A stretch of DNA of 64,000 bases from positions 6,820,001-6,884,000 of the forward strand of contig NZ_CP065997.1 in NCBI RefSeq assembly GCF_016127315.1, in the 5' to 3' direction. The translations under genes were made by a program, and so were the position numbers. This document shows, one piece after another, positions 8,731 through 19,676 of the stretch (position 1 is the first letter of the stretch; each line of letters opens with the position of its first letter). Below the pieces are notes generated by a model. That model did not search any database, was not told the origin of the DNA, and worked only from the letters and a program-made list of their open reading frames with translations. This DNA comes from Achromobacter deleyi. Its GTDB lineage: Bacteria; Pseudomonadota; Gammaproteobacteria; Burkholderiales; Burkholderiaceae_B.

Positions 8731-9468
8731 TCAGCCCATGTGCAGGCCGCCGTTGAGCGAGAAGTCCGCGCCGGTGGAAAAGCCGGATTCGTCGGAAGCC
8801 AGCCATGCCGTCATCGACGCGATTTCCTCGGGCGTGCCGAGGCGGCGCACCGGGATCGTGGCGACGATCTTTTCCAGCACGTCCGGGCGGATGGCGCGCA
8901 CCATGTCGGTCCCGATGTAGCCGGGCGAGATGGTGTTGACGGTGACGCCCTTGCTCGCGACTTCCTGGGCCAGCGCCATGGTGAAGCCATGGATGCCGGC
9001 CTTGGCCGTGGAGTAGTTGGTCTGGCCGAACTGGCCCTTCTGGCCGTTCACCGAGCTGATGTTGATGATGCGCCCCCACTGGCGCTCGACCATGCCGTCG
9101 ATGACCTGCTTGGTCACGTTGAAGAGGCTGTTCAGGTTGGTGTCGATGACCGCGCGCCAATCGTCGGCGGTCATTTTCCGGAACAGGCCGTCGCGGGTGA
9201 TACCCGCGTTGTTGACCAGCACGTCGACCTGGCCGAGTTCCGCCGTGATGCGCTCGAAGGCGACGACGGTGGAATCCCAGTCGGACACATTGCCGACGGA
9301 AGCATGGAAGGTATATCCCTGCGCCGCCTGTTCATCCAGCCATTGCTGGTAATTGCGGCTCGGGCCGCAGCCTGCCACGACGCGAAAGCCCTCTTTGGCC
9401 AGGCGTTGGCAAATAGAGGTGCCGATCCCGCCCATCCCGCCTGTAACGTAAGCCAGTTTTCCGCTCAT
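8731..9468 (-). CDS. phbB: Acetoacetyl-CoA reductase (NADPH)
   Basis: 245-residue short-chain dehydrogenase that reduces acetoacetyl-CoA to (R)-3-hydroxybutyryl-CoA, the second step of PHB synthesis. Rossmann motif TGGMGGIG (residues 9-16), NNAG, and catalytic Ser-Tyr-Lys (ISS...YSTAK). The PhbB-typical segments LNSLFNVTKQVIDGM and GQKGQFGQTNYSTAKAG distinguish it from FabG. The ATG is preceded by a near-perfect GGAGGA ribosome binding site. It follows phaC on the same strand by about 80 bases and is followed by phaR. Confidence 0.95.
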   Translation of the reverse strand: MSGKLAYVTGGMGGIGTSICQRLAKEGFRVVAGCGPSRNYQQWLDEQAAQGYTFHASVGNVSDWDSTVVAFERITAELGQVDVLVNNAGITRDGLFRKMTADDWRAVIDTNLNSLFNVTKQVIDGMVERQWGRIINISSVNGQKGQFGQTNYSTAKAGIHGFTMALAQEVASKGVTVNTISPGYIGTDMVRAIRPDVLEKIVATIPVRRLGTPEEIASMTAWLASDESGFSTGADFSLNGGLHMG

Positions 9469-9550
9469 TGGACTTCCTCCTGTGTGCGACGGACGCCTCG
9501 TTGATTGACTTCTACTTCTTATTGGCCTGGGACCCGCCGCAAGCGCGGCT

Positions 9551-11188
9551 TCAGGCGGCCCTGACCTTCACATACCTGCCAGGCGCCGGCTCGATCGGCC
9601 GGTAGCTGGCGTTACCTGATTTTGCCCGAGCCTTGACCTGCTTGCCGGAATGCCCGGCCAGCCAGCCCGCCCAGTCGGGCCACCAGCTGCCCGGTTTTTC
9701 CTGCGCCTGCGCCAGCCAGGCATTGGGATCGCCTGGCAGCGGCTGGCCCGCGCCGCCCATATTGTCCGCCACCCAGTAGCTGCGGCGCTTCTTGGCCGGC
9801 GGATTGACCACCCCGGCGATGTGGCCCGATGCGCCCAGCACGAAACGCTGCGGACCGCGCAGCACCTGGGTCGAGGCGTAGGCCGAGACCCACGGCACGA
9901 TGTGATCTTCGCGCGAACCGAAAATATACGCCGGCATCGTCAGACGCGTCAGGTCCAGCGGCAGGCCGGCGGCCTGGGCCCGGCCCGGCACCTTGAGATT
10001 GTTCTCGAGGTACGTGTTGCGGAAGTACCAGGAAAAGAACGGACCCGGCAGGTTGGTGCTGTCGCCGTTCCAGAACAGCAGGTCGAAGGCCGGCGGCTTC
10101 TGGCCCTTGAGGTAGTTGCCGACGACGTAGTTCCAGACCAGCTCGTTGGGCCGCAGGAACGAAAAGGTGGTGGCCAGGTCGCGTCCGGGCATCAGCCCGC
10201 CGGCGCCCAGCTGATGGTCGCGCAGCAAGGCGTGGGCCTCGTCGACGAAGACGCCCAGGATGCCGGTGTCGTGGAAATCGAGCAGCGAGGTCAGCAGCGT
10301 CAGCGCCGCGACCGGATGTTCGCCGCGCGCCTCGGCCAGCGCCAGCGCCGAGGCCAGCATGGTGCCGCCGACGCAGAAACCGAGGGCGTTGACCTGCGGC
10401 TGGCGCGTGATGTCGCTGGCCACGCGCAGCGCCTGCAGCACCGCGTCGTCGAGATAGTCGGACCAGGTAGCGCGATCGACGCCGTCGGTATCGCTGGTCA
10501 GCGGATTGCGCCAGGAGATCAGGAAAACGGTGAAGCCCTGCTCGACCGCGTGGCGCACGAACGAGTTGTCGGGCTGCAGGTCGAGGATGTAGAACTTGTT
10601 GATGTTCGGCGGCACGATCACCAGCGGCACCTCGTGCACCGTGGCGGTGGTGGGCGCGTACTGGATCAGCTGGAACAGCGCGTTCTCGAACACCACCTCG
10701 CCGGGCGTCACCGCCACGTTGCGGCCGATCTCGAACTGGGTCTCGTCGGTCTGGGTGATGCGGCCTTTCTTGACGTCGCCCAGCAGATTGGCCAGGCCCT
10801 CGTTCAGGGCGCGGCCGGCGCTTTCGACGATGGACTGCTGGGCGTCGGGATTGAGGGCCAGGAAGTTCGAGGGCGACAGCGCGTCGACCCACTGCATGAT
10901 CGAGAAGCGCAGCCGGTCGCGCATCGGTTCACTGACCTGGGCGGCGTCGACCATGCGCGACATGGCGCGGGCCGACAGCAGATAGGTATGGGCCATCAGC
11001 AGGTGCTGGCCATTGGCGGCCCAGGCCTCGCCGGCAAAGCGCCGGTCGGCCAGCGGGGTCAGCGCGCCGCGGCGGGCGTCGTCGCACAGCCGCTGCCATT
11101 CGCGCGAGAATTCAGCCTGGATATCGGCCAGGACGTCCGGAGCCACGCTCACCGGAAGGGGCCCTGAGGCGGAGAGATTGGCATTCAC
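9551..11188 (-). CDS. phaC: Class I poly(3-hydroxybutyrate) synthase
   Basis: 545-residue PHB polymerase acting on granule surfaces with (R)-3-hydroxybutyryl-CoA. The lipase-like box GFCVGGT carries the nucleophilic Cys; the catalytic Asp is in EDHIVPW and the His in GASGHIAGVVNPP. The N-terminal PhaC_N region is present. It is somewhat shorter than the roughly 590 residues of the Cupriavidus enzyme. The start is GTG at 11188 with AAGG seven bases upstream; the nearby ATG is out of frame. It heads the phaC-phbB-phaR set; no thiolase (phaA) gene is adjacent. Confidence 0.94.
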   Translation of the reverse strand: MNANLSASGPLPVSVAPDVLADIQAEFSREWQRLCDDARRGALTPLADRRFAGEAWAANGQHLLMAHTYLLSARAMSRMVDAAQVSEPMRDRLRFSIMQWVDALSPSNFLALNPDAQQSIVESAGRALNEGLANLLGDVKKGRITQTDETQFEIGRNVAVTPGEVVFENALFQLIQYAPTTATVHEVPLVIVPPNINKFYILDLQPDNSFVRHAVEQGFTVFLISWRNPLTSDTDGVDRATWSDYLDDAVLQALRVASDITRQPQVNALGFCVGGTMLASALALAEARGEHPVAALTLLTSLLDFHDTGILGVFVDEAHALLRDHQLGAGGLMPGRDLATTFSFLRPNELVWNYVVGNYLKGQKPPAFDLLFWNGDSTNLPGPFFSWYFRNTYLENNLKVPGRAQAAGLPLDLTRLTMPAYIFGSREDHIVPWVSAYASTQVLRGPQRFVLGASGHIAGVVNPPAKKRRSYWVADNMGGAGQPLPGDPNAWLAQAQEKPGSWWPDWAGWLAGHSGKQVKARAKSGNASYRPIEPAPGRYVKVRAA

Positions 11189-11311
11189 TTCGACACCTTG
11201 TTATCGAGACTTCCCGATTGATGTTGCATGTCGGGTTCAGCGCTGTCAATGCGGGTATTCAATGAGGCCAGCAAGGCTAGCCGCCCGCGCGTGCGGCCGC
11301 TTTGCGCTGGA

Positions 11312-12076
11312 TCAGTCCGGATCGAGCCAGGCCAGCAACGCCATCCTGCCGGTCTCGCTGTCGCGGCGGTAGGAAAAGAAGCGCCCGGCGTCCGCCACCG
11401 TGCACAGGCCGCTCAGCGTGACGTCCTGCACGCCGGCGCGCCGCAGGCGGAATTCGGCCAGGCCGGCCAGGTCGGCCAGCCATTTGCCCGGCACGCCCGG
11501 CCGCGGCCGGAAATAGCGTTCTGCGGCGGGATCGTCCGCCATGAAGGCGTCCAGCACGTCGCGGCCGACCTCGAAGGCGTCCGGCCCGATGCCCGGGCCG
11601 ACCCAGGCGCGCCAGGCGCTTGCGTCCGGCGCCTTGGCGCGCATGGCGGCCAGGGTGTTTTCCAGCACGCCGCCGGACAGGCCGCGCCAGCCGGCGTGGG
11701 CCGCGCCCAGGACACGGCCGTCGGCGTCGGCGATGACCACCGGCAGGCAGTCCGCCACCATCACGGCCAGCACGCGGCCCGGCTGGGCGGTGACACTGGC
11801 GTCCAGCGCCGGCTCGTCGGGCAGGTCAGTGGCGTCGGCGTCGATCACGTCGCTGCCGTGCACCTGGCGCAACCACAGCGGCTCGGCCGGCAGCGCCGCG
11901 CGCAGGCGGCGGCGGTTCTCGGCCACGGTGTCGGGATCATCGCCGGCGCGGCGGCCCAGGTTGAGGGTGTCATGCGGCGCCACGCCCACGCCGCCGGCGC
12001 GGGTGGTGCAGAAGTAGTTGACGCCGGCCCAGGCGGGGCCGGTCACCACGGGCAAGCCTTCAATCACGCGTTCCAT
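11312..12076 (-). CDS. pgeF: Peptidoglycan editing factor PgeF (YfiH/DUF152)
   Basis: 254-residue member of the multicopper-polyphenol-oxidoreductase/DUF152 family. In E. coli the homologue removes mis-incorporated L-Ser from UDP-MurNAc peptides. Zinc/active-site motifs are all present: QVHGSDV, MVADCLPVV and AAHAGWRGL. The start overlaps the end of rluD by 13 bases, indicating translational coupling. The bamD/rluD/pgeF neighbourhood is conserved in gamma- and betaproteobacteria, which supports the call. Confidence 0.92.
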   Translation of the reverse strand: MERVIEGLPVVTGPAWAGVNYFCTTRAGGVGVAPHDTLNLGRRAGDDPDTVAENRRRLRAALPAEPLWLRQVHGSDVIDADATDLPDEPALDASVTAQPGRVLAVMVADCLPVVIADADGRVLGAAHAGWRGLSGGVLENTLAAMRAKAPDASAWRAWVGPGIGPDAFEVGRDVLDAFMADDPAAERYFRPRPGVPGKWLADLAGLAEFRLRRAGVQDVTLSGLCTVADAGRFFSYRRDSETGRMALLAWLDPD

Positions 12077-13062
12077 GCGATCACTTCCTGGACCAGGGTC
12101 ATGTCCGCCGGCACCGGCGCGGCGAACTGGACCTCGCCGCGCCCGCCCGGATCGTCGAAATGCAGGGCGCGGGCGTGCAGCATCTGCCGCTGCGCGCCCG
12201 CGATGTTCTTGCCACCATAGATGGTGTCGGCCAGCAACGCATGCCCGAGGCTGGCCAGGTGCACCCGGATCTGGTGAGTGCGGCCGGTTTCCAGGCGACA
12301 GACCACCTCGGTGACGCGGCCGCCGGGATCGACCTGGCCGCGGCGCGCGGGGGCATAGTGGGTGATGGCGGGCTTGGGCGCCACCGGCCGCTCGACGCTC
12401 ATGCGCACCGGCACGCGCGGATCGCGGCCGATCGGCCGGTCGACCTTGCCGGCGGCGGCCAGCCAGCCATGCGCCAGGGCGACGTATTCGCGCCCCATGC
12501 TGCGCGCCTGCAGCTGGCGCACCAGGTGGGTCTGCGCGATTTCATTGCGCGCCACCACCATCAGTCCGGAGGTGTCCTTGTCCAGCCGGTGAACGATGCC
12601 GGCGCGGGCCACCTGCGCCAGTTCCGGGTAGCGGTGCAGCAGGCCATTGAGCAGCGTGCCGCTCCAGTTGCCGGCGCCGGGATGCACCACCAGGCCGGCG
12701 GGCTTGTTCACCACGATCCAGTCGGCGCTTTCGTCCACCACGGGGAAATCGATCGGTTCAGGGGCGAAAGCCAGGGTTTCGGGCGCCGGTTGGGCCCAGA
12801 CCGTGATTTCGTCGCCAGGCCCCACCGTCTGGCGGACCTTGCCGGGCGCGCCGTTGACGTGGACGTTGCCGGCCTCGATCCAGCCTTGCAGCCGGCTGCG
12901 GGAATGGTCCGTCAACAGCCCGGCCAGCACCTTGTCCAGCCGGTCGGCGCGGGTGCCCGCGGGCACCGTTACAAGTTGCGGTTCGCCGCGCGGATTTTCG
13001 CCGGGAAGGCTCAGGAGTTCATCGTCGGAAACGAGATCTGCGCTGATGGCTGTATCAGACAT
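12064..13062 (-). CDS. rluD: 23S rRNA pseudouridine synthase RluD
   Basis: 332-residue enzyme making pseudouridines 1911, 1915 and 1917 in helix 69 of 23S rRNA. N-terminal S4 RNA-binding domain (RADRLDKVLAGLL ... GWIEAGNVHVNG) followed by the RluA-type catalytic domain with HRLDKDTSGLMVVARN, whose Asp is catalytic. Further family motifs are KPAGLVVHPG and ETGRTHQIRVHLASLGH. Divergent from bamD, with about 50 bases between the starts, as in many proteobacteria. Confidence 0.95.
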   Translation of the reverse strand: MSDTAISADLVSDDELLSLPGENPRGEPQLVTVPAGTRADRLDKVLAGLLTDHSRSRLQGWIEAGNVHVNGAPGKVRQTVGPGDEITVWAQPAPETLAFAPEPIDFPVVDESADWIVVNKPAGLVVHPGAGNWSGTLLNGLLHRYPELAQVARAGIVHRLDKDTSGLMVVARNEIAQTHLVRQLQARSMGREYVALAHGWLAAAGKVDRPIGRDPRVPVRMSVERPVAPKPAITHYAPARRGQVDPGGRVTEVVCRLETGRTHQIRVHLASLGHALLADTIYGGKNIAGAQRQMLHARALHFDDPGGRGEVQFAAPVPADMTLVQEVIAWNA

Positions 13063-13115
13063 GGAGACAAATCATATAATCAGCCTGCCATGCTAACACC
13101 AAGGATACGATTCTC

Positions 13116-13958
13116 GTGATTCACCACTCCGCAGCTCCCTTGAACCCCGCCTCCCGAAGCGGGTCGGTTTTGCGCGTGGTTATCGCGCTATTTGCCGTCA
13201 TCGCGATCGCTGGTTGCGGTTCGACCAACAGCAAGTACGACAAGACCACCAACTGGAGCGCCGAACAGCTCTACGCCGACGCCAAGGCCGAAATCTCCTC
13301 GGGTGGCTGGAAAGAAGCGCGCGAGCGCCTGACCGCCATCGAGAGCCGCTATCCCTTCGGCGTCTACGCCCAGCAGGCCCTGCTCGAGCTGGCCTACGTC
13401 AACTGGAAGGACGGCGAAAACGAACAGGCGCTGGCCGCGATCGACCGCTTCCAGCAGCTCTACCCGAACCATCCCGGCACCGACTACGCGCTGTACCTGA
13501 AGGGCCTGATCAACTTCACGCCGGCCAGCGCGTTCATGAGCAACATCACCGGCCAGGATCCGGCCGAGCGCGACCCCAAGGGCCTGCGCGCGTCCTATGA
13601 CGCGTTCAACGACCTGATCAAGCGCTACCCGGACAGCAAGTACACCCCGGACGCCATCAAGCGCGTCGCCTGGCTGGTCAACACCATCGCCATGAACGAA
13701 GTGCACGTGGCCCGCTACTACTACGAGCGGGGCGCCTACATCGCCGCCGCCAACCGCGCGCAGACCGTCATCACCGACTTCGAGGGCGCCCCCGCCACCG
13801 AAGAAGCGCTCTACCTGATGGTGCAGTCCTACGACAAGCTCGGCATGACCGAACTGAAGAACGATTCGCAGCGCGTGTTCGACAAGAACTTCCCCAACAG
13901 CTCGTTCAAGGGCAAGGGCCTGAAGGCCGACAAGAGCTGGTGGAATCCGTTCGACTGA
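13116..13958 (+). CDS. bamD: Outer membrane assembly lipoprotein BamD
   Basis: 280-residue lipoprotein of the BAM complex that folds beta-barrel proteins into the outer membrane. Signal sequence with lipobox IAIAGC (Cys near residue 34), then TPR-like helices (SAEQLYADAKAEISSGGWKEA, RYPFGVYAQQALLELAYVNWK, RFQQLYPNHPGTDYALYLKG). GTG at 13116 is taken as start with AAGGA ten bases upstream; a start further downstream would cut into the signal peptide. A bidirectional terminator follows. Confidence 0.93.
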   Translation: MIHHSAAPLNPASRSGSVLRVVIALFAVIAIAGCGSTNSKYDKTTNWSAEQLYADAKAEISSGGWKEARERLTAIESRYPFGVYAQQALLELAYVNWKDGENEQALAAIDRFQQLYPNHPGTDYALYLKGLINFTPASAFMSNITGQDPAERDPKGLRASYDAFNDLIKRYPDSKYTPDAIKRVAWLVNTIAMNEVHVARYYYERGAYIAAANRAQTVITDFEGAPATEEALYLMVQSYDKLGMTELKNDSQRVFDKNFPNSSFKGKGLKADKSWWNPFD

Positions 13959-13975
13959 ACACCGCCCGCATGGGA

Positions 13976-14008
13976 AAAGCCCCTCGATCTCTCGAGGGGC
14001 TTTTTTTG
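13976..14008. terminator. Bidirectional terminator between bamD and dinG
   Basis: Stem AAGCCCCTCGA / TCGAGGGGCTT with loop TCTC and seven T on the plus strand; the A-run on the left gives a U-run on the minus strand, so it serves both convergent genes. Confidence 0.92.
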
Positions 14009-14054
14009 TCCGCCGTCCTGGCGTCCGATTCTTGCGGCGTGACGCGCCGCCGTC

Positions 14055-16142
14055 CTATTCCTGCTTGCGGCGGTAGAAGGCCAGCACCTCTTCCAGCTCG
14101 CGCGTCCGCGCGAACGGCGGCAGGCCGCGCCACAGGCGCTTGCCATAGGGCTTCTCGACCAGGCGGGCATCGCCCACCATCAGCACGCCCCAGTCCGATT
14201 CCGTGCGGATCAGGCGGCCGGCGCCCTGCTTGAGCGAGATCGCGGCCTCGGGCAGCTGGTATTCCGAGAACGGATTGCCGCCGTGGGCGCGACAGGCCCG
14301 CAAGCGCGCCTCGATCACTGGATCATCGGGCGGCGCGAACGGCAGTTTGTCGATCGCCACCAGCGTCAGCACGTCGCCGGGCAGGTCGATGCCCTCCCAG
14401 AAGCTGGCGCTGCCCACCAGCACCGGGTGCGTCAGCTTGCAGAAGCGGTCCAGCAGGTCGCGGCGCGTGCCCTCGCCCTGCTTGAGCAGCGGCCAGTCGT
14501 GGCCGGCGTCATCGAAGGCGTCTGCCAGCAGATTGGCGACCTTGTCCACGGCGCGCAGCGTGGTGCACAACACCAGCGTGCCGCCCGGGCTGGCTTCCAG
14601 CAGCGGCAGCAGCGTCTGCACGAAGCGCTCCAGGAACTGCGGCGATTGCGGCTCGGGCATGCCGCGCGGCACGAACAGCAGCGCCTGCTCGGGGTAGTTG
14701 AAGGGCGACTCCCACTTGCCGGTGCGGGCGCGATCCAGGCCCAGCTGGCCGGTGAAATGGGTGAACTCGCCGTTCACCGACAGCGTGGCCGAGGTCATGA
14801 TCCAGGCCTGGCCCGGCTTGCGGTATTTGGAGAACGCCTGCGCCACCGACAGCGGCGCGGAATGCAGCCGCACGTGATGCTGGCCATGCTCGACCCAGCG
14901 CACCGCCGGGCCGGTCCATTCCACCGCCGCGGCCGCGCCCTCGAGAATCGCGGCGGGCGTGGCCAAGCCGTCGCCCAGCGCCGATTGCGGCGCCGGCGCG
15001 GGCGCCTGGTCGTCGCGGCCCCAGCCTTCGTCGTTGAAACCGGCGCCATCGCGGCCTGGCGTGGCCCAGCGCTTGAGACGCACGGCGATCTCGGCGCCGC
15101 TGCGGGTGGCGGCCACCAGGTCGGGATGGCGTTCGGCGACCGAGCCCAGCGCGTTGGTGGCGATGTCCACCGCTTCGCGCAGCACCGCCAGCGCGGCATC
15201 GAACTCGTCGGCGTTGGGAATGGCCTCGAACGTGGCCTTGCGGCCCGGGAGCCGCTCGAGCGGCGCACAGGCCAGGCGCAACTCGCGCGTGGCCGTTTCC
15301 AGGTGGCGCGCCACATCGCTCCATTTGGTGGCTTCACGCGCGTACGCCAGGCCGGCGGCCTCGAGCGCGCGGCCGAAGTCCAGCAACTGGTGGGTGGACA
15401 CGCTGCTGCCCAGGAAGCGGGTGGCCGTGTCGGGCAACTGGTGCGCTTCGTCGAAGATGACGGTGTCGGCCTCGGGCAGCAGGTCGGTGACGCCCTCTTC
15501 GCGCAGCACCAGGTCGGCCATGAACAGGGCGTGGTTGACCACCACCACGTCGGCCTCCTGGGCCTGGCGGCGGGCCTTGACCACGAAGCAGTCGCGGATG
15601 CGCGGGCACTCCTGGCCCAGGCAGTTCTCGCGCGTCGAGGTGACGCGCTGCCAGATGTCGGCGTCTTCGGGCACCTGCGCCAGGTCGCCGCGGTCGCCGG
15701 TCTTGGAAATGCCGGCGAACACCTGGATCTGGCGCAGTTGCTGGATCTCGGTGCGCGACTTCAAGGCGCGTTCGTCGCCCTGCAGGCGTTCCAGGTGGTA
15801 ATGGCAGACGTAGTTGCCGCGGCCCTTGAGCAGCGCGGCGGTGACCGGCGCGGCCAGCGCCGCGCGCACCCGCGGCAGGTCGCGGGCGAACAGCTGATCC
15901 TGCAGCGTGCGCGTACCGGTGGAAATCAGCACCTTGCCGCCCTGGATGAAGGCGGGTACAAGGTAGGCCCAGGTCTTGCCGATGCCGGTGCCGGCCTCGG
16001 CCACCAGCGTGGCGCGATCCTGGATGGCCTCGCCAATGGCCTGCGCCAGTTCCACCTGGGACGGGCGCGGCTTGTAGCCGGGCATGGCCGACGCGAGCGG
16101 GCCGTCCTCGGCGAAGAATTCGGAGATGTCCAGGTCCAGCAT
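14055..16142 (-). CDS. dinG: ATP-dependent DNA helicase, DinG/YoaA (XPD-like) family
   Basis: 695-residue superfamily 2 helicase with an iron-sulfur cluster, acting in DNA repair or R-loop removal. Walker A EAGTGIGKTWAY (near residue 45), iron-sulfur cysteines in NYVCHYH and NCLGQECPRIRDC, VVNHALF, the DEAH box IFDEAHQLPD, and C-terminal motif VI QGAGRLIRTESDWG. ATG 16142 begins the family-typical N-terminus (MLDLDISEFF); the open frame continues upstream without such a match. YoaA is the alternative name; length and the cysteine pattern fit either. Confidence 0.9.
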   Translation of the reverse strand: MLDLDISEFFAEDGPLASAMPGYKPRPSQVELAQAIGEAIQDRATLVAEAGTGIGKTWAYLVPAFIQGGKVLISTGTRTLQDQLFARDLPRVRAALAAPVTAALLKGRGNYVCHYHLERLQGDERALKSRTEIQQLRQIQVFAGISKTGDRGDLAQVPEDADIWQRVTSTRENCLGQECPRIRDCFVVKARRQAQEADVVVVNHALFMADLVLREEGVTDLLPEADTVIFDEAHQLPDTATRFLGSSVSTHQLLDFGRALEAAGLAYAREATKWSDVARHLETATRELRLACAPLERLPGRKATFEAIPNADEFDAALAVLREAVDIATNALGSVAERHPDLVAATRSGAEIAVRLKRWATPGRDGAGFNDEGWGRDDQAPAPAPQSALGDGLATPAAILEGAAAAVEWTGPAVRWVEHGQHHVRLHSAPLSVAQAFSKYRKPGQAWIMTSATLSVNGEFTHFTGQLGLDRARTGKWESPFNYPEQALLFVPRGMPEPQSPQFLERFVQTLLPLLEASPGGTLVLCTTLRAVDKVANLLADAFDDAGHDWPLLKQGEGTRRDLLDRFCKLTHPVLVGSASFWEGIDLPGDVLTLVAIDKLPFAPPDDPVIEARLRACRAHGGNPFSEYQLPEAAISLKQGAGRLIRTESDWGVLMVGDARLVEKPYGKRLWRGLPPFARTRELEEVLAFYRRKQE

Positions 16143-16371
16143 TGAAACAGCCTGGCGTCGCGATCGACCGCGCGGGTCGACGGTCGGGACGCCAAGCCCT
16201 GAGTAGGGTGGGAAAGGACCAAATGATACCCGCTGGCGCCGCCCTTTTCCGCCGATCGCGTCGCAAACGCCACCTCCCATGGGGACGGATGTGTCCCGCC
16301 TGGCACGTTCTGTAACAGCGGCTTATGGCACAATCCGCCCCTTGTTTTTCCTTTTTTGCCGTCGTATCGAG

Positions 16372-18753
<2,382 letters not shown>

Positions 18754-19081
18754 GTCCCCTCCCCTGGCCGCTCCCCGCGGGAGCCGGCCAGGCGGCATCC
18801 GCAAGTCCCTCCAACCGGCGCCCAGGCGCCGGTTGTCATTCAGGGTTGTCATTCAACTAAGGACTTTCCCTCAAAGCCTCCCCTTCCTTGCGTTGCCTCA
18901 AGCCGAACGCAACAAAAACAAGGGAAAATATCGAATTGTGTCCAAATAATAATAAGCCGGCGGATCGGGCATGCACGGCGGAAGCAAACCCATGATCAGG
19001 CGAGCTGCGGCGCAAGCGTCTATCGGGTCGAAGCACAAGAAAAACAGCGCCATACCTGAGAGACCGGAGATCCGCCCCGCC
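18754..19081. other. Intergenic region between tex and a hypothetical gene
   Basis: Contains a hairpin CAACCGGCGCC / GGCGCCGGTTG (18812-18834) without a U-run, a possible tex terminator. An AT-rich patch (about 18900-18960) may hold the promoter of the next gene. An in-frame ATG at 18971 exists for that gene but has no clear ribosome binding site. Confidence 0.45.
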
Positions 19082-19585
19082 ATGCGCAACACGATTACGC
19101 TTGCCGCCAACGAAACGGCAATCATCACCGAGAAAGAAGCCAGCCTGAGCGGCGCCTACAACGAAGTCACCCTCGGCCAATATGCCCACCTGACCGTGGA
19201 CGGCGCCGAAGTCACCTTCAAGCACATCACCCTGGAACGCCTGGGCAGCCGGATCATCGAACTGGCCAACGGCGCGCAATTGCACGTCGGCGCGCTGGGA
19301 TTCGCCAGCATGGGCGCCAGCATCATCTACCGCATCGGCGCCGGCTGTGCGCTGACCTTCGACGCCAGCCAATGGGATCCGGAAGTCGTGGCCAACACCA
19401 CGTTCGATTTCGTCAGCCAGGGCAGCGGCACGCTCAAGTACTTCCCGTTCATCAACCCCGAGTGGCTCGACTGCCCCACCGTGACGGGCTATTCGGAAGG
19501 CGACATGCTGGAAATCGCCGGCCAGGGTAGCGCGCAACGATTCCAGGTGCGCGACGGCCGTATCGTCTCCGCCAACGCCCGCTAG
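19082..19585 (+). CDS. Protein of unknown function, beta-rich
   Basis: 167 residues from ATG 19082 (204 if the ATG at 18971 is used). No signal peptide or transmembrane helix is seen. The sequence alternates hydrophobic and polar residues in short Gly/Asp turns (LSGAYNEVTLGQYAHLTVDG, GSRIIELANGAQLHVGALGF), as in beta-solenoid passenger proteins. Near the end VTGYSEGDMLEIAG resembles the turn motif (ITxFxxGDxIDL) found in Hint/autotransporter-like secreted proteins. No family is assigned. It stands alone between tex and trpS with an AT-rich upstream patch, which may point to acquisition. Confidence 0.6.
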   Translation: MRNTITLAANETAIITEKEASLSGAYNEVTLGQYAHLTVDGAEVTFKHITLERLGSRIIELANGAQLHVGALGFASMGASIIYRIGAGCALTFDASQWDPEVVANTTFDFVSQGSGTLKYFPFINPEWLDCPTVTGYSEGDMLEIAGQGSAQRFQVRDGRIVSANAR

Positions 19586-19629
19586 GCGCGGCGCCCGACG
19601 CATGGCAAGTTTTTCCGCAGCACAAACGA

Positions 19630-19656
19630 CAAGGGCGGCGCGATGGCGCCGCCCTT
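19630..19656 (-). terminator. Hairpin downstream of trpS
   Basis: Eleven-base stem AAGGGCGGCGC / GCGCCGCCCTT with loop GATG; weak U-run on the minus strand. It lies between the convergent hypothetical gene and trpS and probably ends both. Confidence 0.6.
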
Positions 19657-19676
19657 GCCTTGCTGCCTGCGCGGCG

